Source: Macrobrachium rosenbergii
Lineage: Eukaryota > Arthropoda > Malacostraca > Decapoda > Palaemonidae
Assembly (NCBI RefSeq): GCF_040412425.1
Contig: NC_089762.1
Span: 22,294,147 to 22,358,146 of the forward strand
Reading direction: 5' to 3'
DNA: 64,000 nt
Part shown: positions 10,912 through 20,840 of the stretch, piece by piece
Numbering within the stretch: the first letter of the stretch is position 1
How the letters are laid out: each line of letters opens with the position of its first letter
Program-made: the position numbers and the translations under genes
Notes under the pieces: model-generated
The model's database searches: none
The model's input: the letters and a program-made list of their open reading frames with translations, nothing else
Told to the model about the DNA's origin: nothing

Positions 10912-11693
10912 CCCTTAAGGGACGGATTGAGCCTCAGTGTGAAGTAAAACAGGTTTGGGGAGGTGGACGGATTGAGCTTCAATGTGAAGCAGAATTACGC
11001 ACCACTGTTATGGTAATAATGATTCGAAACAAAGGTGCCACTACTTCTATATGCTATAAATTCACTAATGGCAACTCTTATACAGACGTGAGAGTTAGGC
11101 CAGTATCAGTAATGCTTGTGACTTCAAGGGGGAAAGTACTGCATCTCTCTCTCTCACATGAGTCTTTTTGTAAATTTGCTTGTAAAGATACGAAGAGGTC
11201 ACTGTTGTTTTTTGTTTTTGTCTTTTACGATAGTATGTTGGTTGTAAATGTAATTTTACAAAGAAAATTGCAAAGAAATATTAGAAAAAGCATGTAAAAG
11301 TAAAAAAAGTTACTGAATCTTCCTTCTCATAAATTTCGTGAATATATTACAACAAATATGCCAAAAATTTATTTACTGCTTTTATTTATCTGTTTTGATA
11401 TTGTGTGAGCAGTAATAATAATTTTACAATATACAATAAATTTATTTATTAGAAAAACATATAAAGTTGGTAAAATTTGATAGTCTTGTAAATGAGGCCC
11501 CTGAGGGTTGTAAATAGTCATTTTCAACTTCTGGTGGAAGGTAGGGAAAATTTTTTAGAATTTTTTTATTTATACAGTGTGAATGTACATGTCATTCTCT
11601 TTCCAATGATGTGATTTTTTTTTATTTTGCCAACCTCAAAGTTTCCCTGGTCTGGGGTGCTGCACATTGATAAATTATGCCGTCCCTTAAGGG
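10912..11693. mobile_element. piggyBac-like miniature element with TTAA duplication
   Basis: It begins 'cccttaagggacgg' and ends with the exact complement 'ccgtcccttaaggg', and TTAA lies directly on each side (10908-10911 and 11694-11697). Ends starting CCC in a TTAA target are the hallmark of piggyBac. The 780-bp interior is AT-rich and has no transposase. A 95-codon frame inside (11010-11297) shows no family features. Confidence 0.85.
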
Positions 11694-11699
11694 TTAAAT

Positions 11700-12165
11700 T
11701 ATAAAAAATGTTCAACCTATTGAAGTCTAAGCATAGTATAAATGGATTCTGTATGTCATTTGCTTTTTTTCATTAAAGGATATGTATACTGAGAGAGAGA
11801 GAGAGATGTTTACATCAGTCTAACCATAGTATAAATGGATTCTGCAAGTCAAATAACATTTTATTGATATTTTTTTGCTGTTTTTCATTAAAGGATATGT
11901 ATCAGAGAGAGAGTAGAGAACTGAATTGTTTATACAGCTAATCTAAACAGTTCCTTGCTGGGAAGACATTTTGGCCAAACTAGGGCTGGGAGGAGAGTAA
12001 GAATGGTGGTTCTGGTTTGCCTACCCATGAAATTCGGGTTTTAAATATTTTACAGTGATTAGATCAGTACAGTATAGATTGATTCTGTATGTGAAATAAC
12101 ATTTTAGTGATATTTTGCTTTGTTTTCTCATTAAAGGATATGAATACTGAGAGAGAGAGAGTGCC
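11700..12165. repeat. GA-bearing satellite, further units
   Basis: Two to three units ('aagtctaagcatagtataaa', 'cattaaaggatatg', short GA runs) continue the satellite beyond the piggyBac-like element and merge into duplication copy 2. Confidence 0.8.
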
Positions 12166-12342
12166 TTGTCAGGGAAACAAATTTTTAATAAATTTATGGG
12201 AGATGGTGGGAATAACCACAAAATTATGTAAACCAAGAACTTACCGTACTAAATCCTTTTTTTTTTTTATCACTGACATTCATTTCTGGAGGAACATGTC
12301 CCGTCATTCTAAACTGCCCACATATTTTAGATATGCTCTATA
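11905..12342. repeat. Diverged segmental duplication, copy 2
   Basis: Second copy of 10100-10569, with many substitutions and small deletions. It ends at a TA followed by a CAGTAAACCC-type element, where copy 1 has a CAGGCAGTCCC-type element. Confidence 0.8.
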
Positions 12343-12696
12343 CAGTAAACCCCCCGTATTCGCGTTCTCATTTTCCTATGGACCATGCATTTGCGAAGTT
12401 TCTCTATGGAAACATATCTAGCCATCATTTGCGGGAAAATTTGCCCATTTTGTGTATTTTCACTGAGAAATATTCACTAATTACTGTATTTTCATATAAT
12501 TTTCATGAATAAATGCTTTTTGTGATAAAACTATTAAAATACTCAAGTATAAGCATTTTTACAGGGCTTTTCTTGGTTTAAGCTGTCAAAATGGGCAGTT
12601 CAAAGTGTTTTTAGAGGGGGTTTTAAGCATTCGCGGATTTGACCTATTCGCGGGGGGGTGTGGGACGCATCCCCTGTGAATACGGGGGGTTCACTG
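12343..12696. mobile_element. pogo-type miniature element, unit 1
   Basis: Starts 'cagtaaaccccccgtattcg' and ends with the complement of 'cagtgaaccccccgtattc', with TA on both sides. No coding capacity. Confidence 0.85.
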
Positions 12697-12706
12697 TACA
12701 GTGGTA

Positions 12707-13008
12707 GAGGCAATCCCTGTTATCAGTGGGGGTTCCGTTCCCGGCGGCATGACGATAACTGAAAATCACTGATAGCCAAAAATCGGTGATAACAGCGCTT
12801 ATCGGTGCCAATAACCGGGGATCAGCGCTGATAACTGGAGATCAGCACCAATAACATGGGATTGGTGCCGCTGTTGAACGGGATCAGTGCTGATAAGCGG
12901 AGATCAGCGCATATCGGTGACGAAAATCCATCTATCGTCGTTGCCTAGACAAGAGCTGTAAAACCAGATCGCCTATAACCCGAGGCGCCCGATAACCGGG
13001 ACTGCCTG
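12707..13008. mobile_element. Tigger-like miniature element, unit 1
   Basis: Starts 'gaggcaatccctgttatc', a mutated CAGGCAGTCCC end, and ends '...gggactgcctg' before TA. Same family as 10571-10848. Confidence 0.85.
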
Positions 13009-13323
13009 TACTATCCTAAAATATGTGCTGTACAGTGAATATCATTTCAAAATCATCTTACAACACACCAAATTACACTGTGCGTACAAGTAATGCGTGA
13101 AGTGTACCTGGTATTTCTGGGGATGTGTACAAACCCCTCGCGAATAGCTAAAATTCTCAAGCATTGACACCTCTAAAAACACTTGTAACTGCCTATTTTG
13201 ATAGTTCATATGTCTATTTTTGATAGTTCAAACAGCAAAAAAAACCCTCTAAAAATGCTTTTACCTGAGTATTTAGTTTTATCACAAAAAAATGCATTTA
13301 ATGATGAAAATGATATGAAAGTA

Positions 13324-13672
13324 CAGTGAACCCCCATATTAGCGTTGTCAACGTTTCACGGTTCACGATTCACAGGTTTCTCTGTGGAACATATCTAGCC
13401 ATCATTCGCGGAAAATTTCCCGATTATGGTATTTTTCACTGAGAAATATTCACTAATTACTGTATTTTCATATAATTTTCATGAATAAATGCACTTTTTG
13501 TGATAAAACTATTAAAATATTCAGGTATAAGCATTTTTACAAGAATTTCCTGTGTTTAAGCTATCAAAATGGGCAGTTCTAAGTGTTTTAGAGGGTTTTA
13601 AGCATTCAGCGGATTTGACCCATTCAGCGGAGGGGTGTGGGGACGCATCCTGTGAATACTGGGGGTTCTCTG
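13324..13672. mobile_element. pogo-type miniature element, unit 2
   Basis: Near copy of 12343-12696, starting 'cagtgaacccccatattag', with TA on both sides. It shows several one-base differences from unit 3 in G or C runs. Confidence 0.85.
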
Positions 13673-13682
13673 TACAGTGGTA

Positions 13683-13981
13683 GAGGCAATCCCTGTTATC
13701 AGTGGGGTTCCGTTCGGCGGCATGACGATAACTGAAAATCACTGATAGCCAAAAATCGGTGATAACAGCGCTTATCGGTGCCAATAACCGGGGATCAGCG
13801 CTGATAACTGGAGATCAGCACCAATAACATGGGATTGGTGCCGCTGTTGAACGGGGATCAGTGCTGATAAGCGGAGATCAGCGCATATCGGTGACGAAAA
13901 TCCATCTATCGTCGTTGCTAGACAAGAGCTGTAAAACCAGATCGCCTATAACCGAGGCCGCCGATAACCGGGGACTGCCTG
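13683..13981. mobile_element. Tigger-like miniature element, unit 2
   Basis: Near-identical to 12707-13008, with the same mutated left end. This shows that it was copied with the tandem unit and not inserted independently. Confidence 0.85.
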
Positions 13982-14301
13982 TACTATCCTAAAATATGTG
14001 CTGTACAGTGAATATCATTTCAAAATCATCTTACAACACACCAAATTACACTGTACGTACAATGTACGTAAAGTGTACCCCTGGTATTTGCGGGGGATGT
14101 GTACCACAACCCCTCGCGAATAGCTAAAATTCTCAAGTACTTGACACCCCTCTAAAAACACTTGTAACTGCCTATTTTGATAGTTCATATGTCTATTTTT
14201 GATAGTTCAAACAGCAAAAAAACCCTCTAAAAATGCTTTTACCTGAGTATTTAGTTTTATCACAAAAAAATGCATTTAATGATGAAAATGATATGAAAGT
14301 A

Positions 14302-14654
14302 CAGTGAACCCCCCATATTCGCGTTGTCAACGTTCACGGATTCACGCATTCACAGGTTTCTCTGTGGAACATATCTAGCCATCATTCGCGGAAAATTTGC
14401 CGATTCGCGGTATTTTTCACTGAGAAATATTCACTAATTACTGTATTTTCATATAATTTTCATGAATAAATGTACTTTTTGTGATAAAACTATTAAAATA
14501 TTCAGGTATAAGCATTTTTACAAGGTTTTCCTGTGTTTAAGCTATCAAAATGGGCAGTTCTAAGTGTTTTTAGAGGGGTTTTAAGCATTCGCGGATTTGA
14601 CCCATTCGCGGAGGGGTGTGGGACGCATCCCCCGCGAATACGGGGGGTTCACTG
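14302..14654. mobile_element. pogo-type miniature element, unit 3 (best ends)
   Basis: The clearest family copy: 'cagtgaaccccccatattcg' at the left and the complement of 'cagtgaaccccccgtattcg' at the right, TA on both sides, 353 bp. Confidence 0.9.
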
Positions 14655-14656
14655 TA

Positions 14657-15106
14657 CAGTAATTAGGGAATATTCTCTACGAAAAATATCGCATATAAGC
14701 GAATTTTCTGTGAATAATGTGTATATAATATACACGTTCCACCGAAGTTAAGTATATCTTAGTTTAACCAGACCACTGAGCTGATTAGCAGCTCTCCTAG
14801 GGCTTGCCCGAAGGAAAATTGTGCTAATAGGTGAAGCCGCAAATCCGGAAATGCAAATAGGCAGGGGCCCACTGTACAAAATAAGCAGTACAGCAGATGA
14901 TGCACAAAGTTACGTTAGGCAAAAGAAAATGTGCGTGTCTGAATTATAGGGGATACTTAACAATAACAGTTGTAGGTGGGTACGTTATGTTGTAAGATGA
15001 CTTTGAAATGATATTGGGATGTTCTGGGATGATAGCTTGAGGTATATTTTTATTTGAACTGTAAGCTGGGCGATGAAATGTTAAAATAGGCAGTTATAAG
15101 CGTAAC
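14657..15106. other. Old repeat DNA, pogo-related
   Basis: No gene is seen. It holds half-elements of the pogo-type family ('gaaaaatatcgcatataagcg'-like, and a second end '...ggggcccactgta' near 14876) and an internal motif 'gataatttgaggtatattt'-like that recurs near 4400, 15540 and 39900. The motif suggests fragments of a longer relative of the miniature family. Confidence 0.5.
14760..14815 (-). mobile_element. SINE tail fragment
   Basis: The 56 bp from 'agtttaaccagaccactgag' to 'gcttgcccgaagg' match the 3' end of the SINE at 1436-1700, in reverse orientation. The tRNA-like head is missing. Confidence 0.8.
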
Positions 15107-15479
15107 AGGCTGCAGAAATGTGGTTTTGGAGAAGGATGCTGAAAATATCATGGACAGAAAGGAAAACTAATGAGGAGGTATTAGAGAGAGTAGGCATTGA
15201 GAGAGAACTTTTGGCTTCAGTGAGAGGTAGACAAATGCGGTTTGTGGGTCACATAGTGAGAAGACAAGAACTAGAACATCTCTCTCTCACTGGTAAAATC
15301 AATAGAAGGAGGCCGAGAGGAAGACCTAGACAAAAATATATGGATGGATTGGTGAGAATGACTGGAGGAAGAATATCTGCAGCTCAGTTGCTGCAGAGAG
15401 CCGGAAATAGAGAGGAGTGGCGAGCCATAATTGCCAATGTCCTTGGGGATATGTCACTTGGATAATGATGATGATAAGG
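15107..15479 (+). mobile_element. RTE-type non-LTR retrotransposon, 3' end
   Basis: An open frame of 115 codons (15118-15465) encodes the C-terminal tail that follows RT in RTE/BovB-like elements. It shows 'RRMLKISWTERKTNEEVL', 'RQMRFVGHIVRR', 'LTGKINRRRPRGRPRQKY' and a final 'NREEWRAIIANVLGD'. After the stop there is only a short tail of 'atgatgatgat' type, typical of RTE. The copy is 5'-truncated, with no RT or endonuclease. It sits inside older repeat DNA: 'cagttataagcg' on its left would join 'tttttaggggtg' on its right. Confidence 0.85.
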
Positions 15480-15593
15480 TTTTTAGGGGTGTATATACTT
15501 AAGAGTAACAGTTGTAGGAGGGTAATGTAAGCTGGCTTTGGGTGTTTTGGGATGATGGTTTGGGATGTATTTTTGTTTGAAATGATATTAAAA
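15480..15593. other. Old repeat DNA flanking DIRS-2
   Basis: Continuation of the repeat broken by the RTE fragment. It contains 'gggatgtatttttgtttga', a motif also found just right of DIRS-4 at about 39910. Confidence 0.5.
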
Positions 15594-15910
15594 AGGATTT
15601 TGACAAAGGAAAAATCTATTCTGGGGAGGGGCCCGTGTCACCCGGTGAAATAATCCATTCAGCACTTATTTCTAGGTAATTCCGTTGCTAGATACCAGAG
15701 AAAAGCTAAATGTAAAGCTGGGGTTACTACCCCCAGAGCGAGCTCCAAGAAATGGAGTCGTATATGGTAAAGGGTGAGATTGTCACAATCACGGGACCCT
15801 GCCCTATAAAGATTCCCAATGTGAAAAGTCCCAACGAGAGGTGCCGATACAAGCCCATGCACTACTCGCGGACTGTACACAAGGCAACACTAGCCGCATT
15901 CCATGTTAGC
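15594..15910 (-). repeat. DIRS-2 right inverted terminal repeat
   Basis: From 'ggattttgacaaaggaaaa' through 'ggggttactacccccagag' to 'ctagccgcattccatg' this is the inverted counterpart of 23265-23562. Confidence 0.9.
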
Positions 15911-15983
15911 ATCCACCCCACTAGAATGATGTTTATCATGGGAGGGAGAGAATGAAAAACAGGGGTGGGTCACTGGATGATAT

Positions 15984-16066
15984 CGGGCCCCTCTCCAGAA
16001 ATAGATTTTTCCTTTGTCAAAATCCTTTTTCTGGATCGGGTCCCGTGTCACCCCTGGTGAAATAAT
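15984..16066 (-). repeat. DIRS-2 internal complementary region
   Basis: It reads 'ctctccagaaatagattttt' then 'tttgtcaaaatcctttttc' then 'tggatcgggtcccgtgtcac'. One half is the complement of the right outer end and the other matches the left outer end, so it spells the circle junction. Confidence 0.9.
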
Positions 16067-16650
16067 AACAGAGAAATAAACATCATTCTTATGCTATTAA
16101 AGACTTAAAACAGAAACGTTGAAAACTAGGAGAATTCTACCTTGAACATAAGTAAGGTCCTCTAAATTCATGTAATGAAAATAATGTAAGTGGCCACCGT
16201 CTAAGATCATGAGCTTAGAATTGAACCTGAATAGGCTTGTATTAAGAAAATACTTTCTGCCTAATAGCAGACCCAATGATGTACCCCCCTTTTTTTTTTT
16301 TTTTTTTTTTAAAGGAGAGGATCTGACAAAATTGCTAAGTCCTGTCTAAAAAGCCTGCAAGGAGAAAACTGGACACAGAAACAGACCTTGTAAAAGGGGA
16401 GTACTTTCCAAGGTGACCACCGAAAATGAGGACCTTCAACTGTAGATAGAAAGTTAGGGTGAGGACAACAACTGATGAGGGGACACTACCCCTGATTGGA
16501 CCAGGGAAACCAAAATGATTGGTTCCGCTAGACAGGGCAGACAGTACAGGAAAACTAACACTAGAAGCTAAGCTGATTAAAAATTTTGGGTCTTCCCCAA
16601 CAAGGAAAGATAAGAACAAGATGATTGTTGGTTACGGGCTAACTCCGATA
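16067..16650 (-). pseudogene. DIRS-2 tyrosine recombinase (broken)
   Basis: On the minus strand a frame of about 90 codons (16335-16619) includes 'LSALSSGTNHFGFPG' and 'GGHLGKYSPF', which align with 'LSALSRG...' and 'WSPWKI' type blocks of the DIRS-3/-4 recombinases. Further on, 'SAIRQKVFS' and 'AHDLRRWPL' represent the 'IRQQILYF' and H-x-x-R 'HDIRAVATS' blocks, interrupted by stops. A 20-bp homopolymer at 16291-16310 splits it. No active recombinase can be encoded. Confidence 0.7.
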
Positions 16651-17097
16651 CATTACTCAAAGACCAGGAAACCGAATGTGGACGGAGTACTGGTCTTAGA
16701 CGAACACAGACCTTAGGGATGAAAGTTAAGAGCCTGTGAGTCTGGTTCCAACAAAACACTTTCTCGAGGCCAATGCGGTCGCATCATTACTGTAGCTTCG
16801 AAAACTATGTGAAGAGTGCTAGTTACTTAACTGCAGAACCATACTGCAGTAGAGTAGGATCCCTTAACTGATTTTAGGAAAACAGTAATAACAGGACCAA
16901 TATCAGTTTCCTCCTAAACTGTAAGATTCACAAAGACCACAAAGCCAGGGACATCAGAGTTTGAGGGGCTGGACGAGGCTGAGTTTATACCAGACGGGAC
17001 AGCTTGATAGTTTGTGGCTGAATTGGGTTGCAAACAGACCTACTTCCAGGTCCAGGAAAAGGTCACAAGACTACCTGAATGACGCTCCGTCTAAGGA
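16651..17097 (-). other. DIRS-2 pol, unresolved part
   Basis: This lies between the RNase H block and the recombinase block and corresponds to the N-terminal recombinase region. It is full of stops, and no motif is clear. Confidence 0.4.
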
Positions 17098-17640
17098 CTA
17101 TTCCGACACCAGGGGGGAGGCCCTGGATAGGGAAAAAGTAGTGACCTTTTGGACCCCTACGAGAAGGGTGGTAGACAGAGGCACTTGTGTCTGTTGGTTA
17201 TGGAGAAGAATGAACCATAACCTGAATGAAACAATTCGAGTCCAAAACCACTTGTTTACGCAGCGCACTATTGCTGTTTTGTTCAGAACCAGCCTAAAAT
17301 GAAACCTCTTGGGGAAGAAGTTTCCCAAGGACAGGAAGACTGCCACAGCCCTCCAAAGCGTTGATATGGAACTGCCGGAACATGACCGACTAAGTTCCAT
17401 GTATTTCATTGGGCCAAAAATATCCACCCCACCCACCCAGAGAGGTGACGGTGTGGAATACTGAGGCCGGAGGGGAAAGCTGGAGAGGAACTGACCGGTA
17501 AGCACTTGATAGTTGTGCAAGGCCGGAGGCCACTATTCAAACAGGAGGAATCAGGAGACATGTCCCTGACTCCACCATACCCAGTTATAAACTCCAGCTT
17601 TGACTTCAGAAGGAGAACCGTCACTGAAGCAAACTGGAGA
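17098..17640 (-). pseudogene. DIRS-2 RNase H (broken)
   Basis: A minus-strand frame of 140 codons contains 'FRLVLNKTAIVRCVNKWF', which aligns with 'IRLVLDSATVVHCINRGG' of DIRS-3 and DIRS-4, and then 'LSTTLLVGVQKVTTFSLS', which aligns with the '...VVADSLS' region. The third-box aspartate appears as Asn. Order and spacing match the other copies. Confidence 0.7.
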
Positions 17641-17699
17641 AAACCAAGACCTTTTCTTGGGCACGGGGAGAGGTATGCTTGAGTTGATGAAATGATAAG

Positions 17700-18480
17700 A
17701 TGCCCTTGCTATCTCTTTCCACTTCCACTGGATTCACAACTACTGAAGGCTACCCTCCTGAATCAGGTGGGATTCCTTCCTGTTTACTTAGAAGCCCAAA
17801 GACTAGAAAACTGATTATAATGACCGGCGCCCTCAGGCAATTCCCGACGCTGGGTGCCCAAATGAGCCAGGCAACTAGATATGCAGCTAGCATAGCCTTC
17901 TAATACCAGAGCTGTTGAACTACGGTATTGTTCAAACTGGCAAAGACTCTGGAGCTGCATTGAGGAGGGGCATGAACCTGAAGGGGTACGCCTGCTCCCC
18001 GAGTCTGAATCCCAAGAGGGATAGGACCTTTCTGCAACCAAGATGTGAAAGGAAGCGTCGGAAAGGTCTATAGAGGTGGTTACGGCTCCACGGCGCAGTA
18101 GGATCCGAACCCACAAGACTGTAAGCAACCGAGACTTGCCGCATTGAATGAGGAAAACAAACGGGACACGCCCGGAAAAATTTTCCAGTGGAAGGGAACT
18201 TCCTTGGCAGACTGAAAAGCCTGACAGGCCATTCACAAAGACCCCAGAACTCTGGCCGGAGGCTGATTGAACCTGATTGGGGGAGGGGGACAACAGTCCA
18301 GCTCCACCCCGGGCCCTGATAACTATACTCTGGGCCCAGGGACTGAAGTTCCAGTGGCCCCGAAAATGGTACAGCCTCCCACCCATATGAGAAATACTAC
18401 AGGGAGGAGGCTTGATTGCCTCCCCTGAAGTGTATGCCTTCCCAATTTCTCGGAGAGGAGTAGGATGCTTCCTGCTCCTA
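17700..18480 (-). pseudogene. DIRS-2 reverse transcriptase (broken)
   Basis: The minus strand shows 'MGGRLYHFRGHWNFSPWA', 'CGKSRLLTV' (from 'CDKFRMLTV'), 'RGAVTTSIDLSDASFHI' with the first catalytic Asp, and remnants of the 'LGFRLGEQAYPFRFMP' block in a second frame. The YLDDW box is decayed ('VLEGYASCISS' region). The order is the same as in DIRS-4. Confidence 0.75.
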
Positions 18481-20840
18481 TGATAACCCTGAGGGTCAGA
18501 GCCTCTGGCCAAATGTCTAGTGAAAATTCTTTCCTTGGGTTTCGTATGAAGCAAAGAAAACTCCGGCGGAGGCACATGGGGGAGGCAGAGACACACGGGG
18601 GTGTTACAAGGGGCTGATGTGTTGGCTGAACCCGCACACATCGAGGTGGAGGCTGGCAGTGAGAGGTTGACGGCTGTCCAGGGGCAGAAACCTGAAGAGC
18701 CTGCACCACCGCCTGAGCAGGGGGCTCTTGAACTACATGAACTTCTTGTCGGACTTGGGGCAGGTCCCGGCAAGATCAGACCGTTCCGCTAGTAGGGGTA
18801 GACACCCACGAGAACGGAGGCTCTGGGTAACATTAGTAGCCCCAGATGGGACCGTAACAACGCCCACCTGGGAAAAAAGATTAATTCTCCAGGTGAAACT
18901 GTTCATAAGATTTTTCAGCTCAAGGCAGAACGGGCAAGCCTGACTTACACCCTGTTTCAGCTTCCGAAAATTGACTCCGGAAGCTTAGGAGCTGTACGCT
19001 GAATAAATTAGAAGCGTAGTCCAGGGTTAGAAGATTCACTGTGAATGTATCTGTGATATCTGTCTCCGGAAATGCCTCAGCGGTACATTTTCAAAACAAG
19101 CCTGTTGATAAGAGGGGCTACATTCGGAGCACAAGGGGTAGAAACAGGGCTCTCCAAGAGAGCACGGTAAGACCCACAGCTGGCGTGAACTTGGAATTCT
19201 CCGCCTGCCACTCCGTTAGAGTTCTCAACGGAGACGATGTGTCCAGCCCCCAGCTGAGGGCTCACTTATGGATCCTGCCAGACAGATGCCATGCTCGTTC
19301 TGACAGTCTGGCAAAACCGGATAAGAGGATACCAGGCCGGAAGGGAAGAAATGCCCTTCCACCAACCTCCGTGTGCCCACACCCCGACAGGAGGGTGCCT
19401 TCATGCTGGGAAACATAAAGGGAAGGCACCAAGGTTCCCCAGACTGGAGGGAAAGAGGTGGAGGTGTCCGAACGATAGAATTCCAGAACGGAGCAGGATT
19501 TAACAGGTGATCCATTGACAATGAGTCTTGAGATTAATCTCTTGGGATTTAAGCTCCTGGGAAAGGGAAGGCATGGACCATGAGGTAGATAGTTAGTTTG
19601 ATAGGTTGACAATGACCCTCAGATCGAGCTCCTTATAAGGAGACCCGTAAAAGATTTTCAACAAAGGAAGGAGGGGGTAACCGCCTTGCTTTGCTTGGGC
19701 CGTGTCCCTTTTCAGAAGACGAGGCCAAACTCGTAGATGGCACCGGATTAGAGATCCGAGACGTCCTTGAGGGGCCCCGGAGCGGGTCTTCTTGGTTTAA
19801 AAGTTTTTTTTTTTTTTTTTTTTTTTAACTGATTTCACCTTAGGGACGGTAAACCAGGAACCGTCGAAAAGGGATGAGAAGCTAACGAATCCCCCTAAAG
19901 GAAAAGTTTGCCTCACCTAATTCCGAGCTAAGCGGAAAAGGTTTGTCTCACTTATTCTCGCACCTACTTATCGCTCCGGGATGATGTTCACAGGTCCGAG
20001 AACGAGACAGAAGGCCATAACGTCTTCAGAAAACTCTCCGTAAACAGTTAACAGGCGAAGAGTTACGAGACTTGCGGCTGGCCTCAGGAGGGGAAAAATT
20101 AGGACCCCAAACACCGGAGGAGCAACTATTAATAAGTTATATGAGACGGAGTTTGGCGAAGGACAAACCGATAGGGTGTATATGAAACCTACCGAATTTA
20201 TTGAGAATCTCACCGGAGAGCGGAGTTTGGCGGAGGAAATCGATAGGCGTATATGAAACCTACCGATCCACCGAGAATCTCGCCGGAGAGAGCCCAAACA
20301 CCGAAAAGATTAACTATTAATAAGCCACATGAGGCGGAGAACCGATAGGTTTATATGAAACCTACCGATTTATCGAGAATCTCGCCGGAGGCGGAGTTTG
20401 GTGGAGGGAAAACGATGACGGCGTATATATATGAAACGGGACGATTTCATAACTGAAGAGCGGAGACTATTAATAAGCCACATGAGGTGGAGCTTGACAG
20501 AGGTAAAACCGACGACAAGGTGTATATGAAACCTACGGATTCATCAGCTAGCCTGCTCGGAGAGAGCATAGCGTACCTTACAACCTTCCGAGTCAAGAAT
20601 AAGTCACATGAGGCGGAGTTTGGCGGAGACGAAACCGACAGGTATATATAAAACCTACGGGTTCATCAAGAAGTCTGCTCGGGGAGAGCATAGCGTACTT
20701 CATAACCTTCCGTGCCAAACTATAAATTCTCCAAAACAGACTGCGCACGGAATGGGAACTATAGACTCTGTGATCGCTGGTTTGTTGCAGGATAGCGGAG
20801 CATTCCTGCAATCGACAAAACCAGCTGAAAACGTATGAGA
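18481..20840 (-). pseudogene. DIRS-2 gag (exon-like blocks, degenerate)
   Basis: In minus-strand order: the N-terminal block 20593-20820 ('RLQECSAILQQTSDH', matching 'RCREPGCSAILGNRS' of DIRS-6); a region of tandem repeats where DIRS-3, -4 and -6 have an intron; an exon-3-like block near 19985-20100 ('EASRKSRNSS' and 'EFSEDVMAFCLVLGP', cf. 'EVSEDVAAINLDLEP' in DIRS-4); and exon-4-like sequence (18481-19612) with 'QHEGTLLSGCGH' and 'LLSGFARLSERAW' (cf. 'EHEGTLTIEGFHEE' in DIRS-3). Stops and frame changes are frequent. Confidence 0.6.
20130..20710. repeat. Tandem repeats in DIRS-2 gag intron region
   Basis: About six imperfect copies, 75-130 bp apart, of a unit containing 'gcggagtttggcggagg', 'tatatgaaacctaccgat' and 'atcgagaatctcgccgg'. 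The two right-most copies also carry the end of the N-terminal gag block and its donor-like site. The amplified unit therefore includes the start of the intron. Confidence 0.8.

Larger units (their letters stand above)
12343..14656. repeat. Tandem triplication of a 980-bp unit
   Basis: Unit starts lie at 12343, 13324 and 14302. Each unit is a 350-bp CAGTGAACCC element, a 300-bp CAGGCAGTCCC-type element and about 320 bp of joining sequence. The third unit has only the first element. Units differ mainly by one-base indels in homopolymers. Confidence 0.9.

Noticed and set aside
15752..15955. Small protein genes in the ITR regions (also 23277-23516 and 31943-32182)
   Set aside because: The same reading recurs in both ITR copies simply because the DNA is repeated. 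No start context or motif is seen.
17784..18773. 329-codon minus-strand frame as one intact gene
   Set aside because: It joins a gag tail and part of RT of DIRS-2 and loses the RT motifs midway, so it is an accidental fusion of decayed parts, not a gene in its own right.
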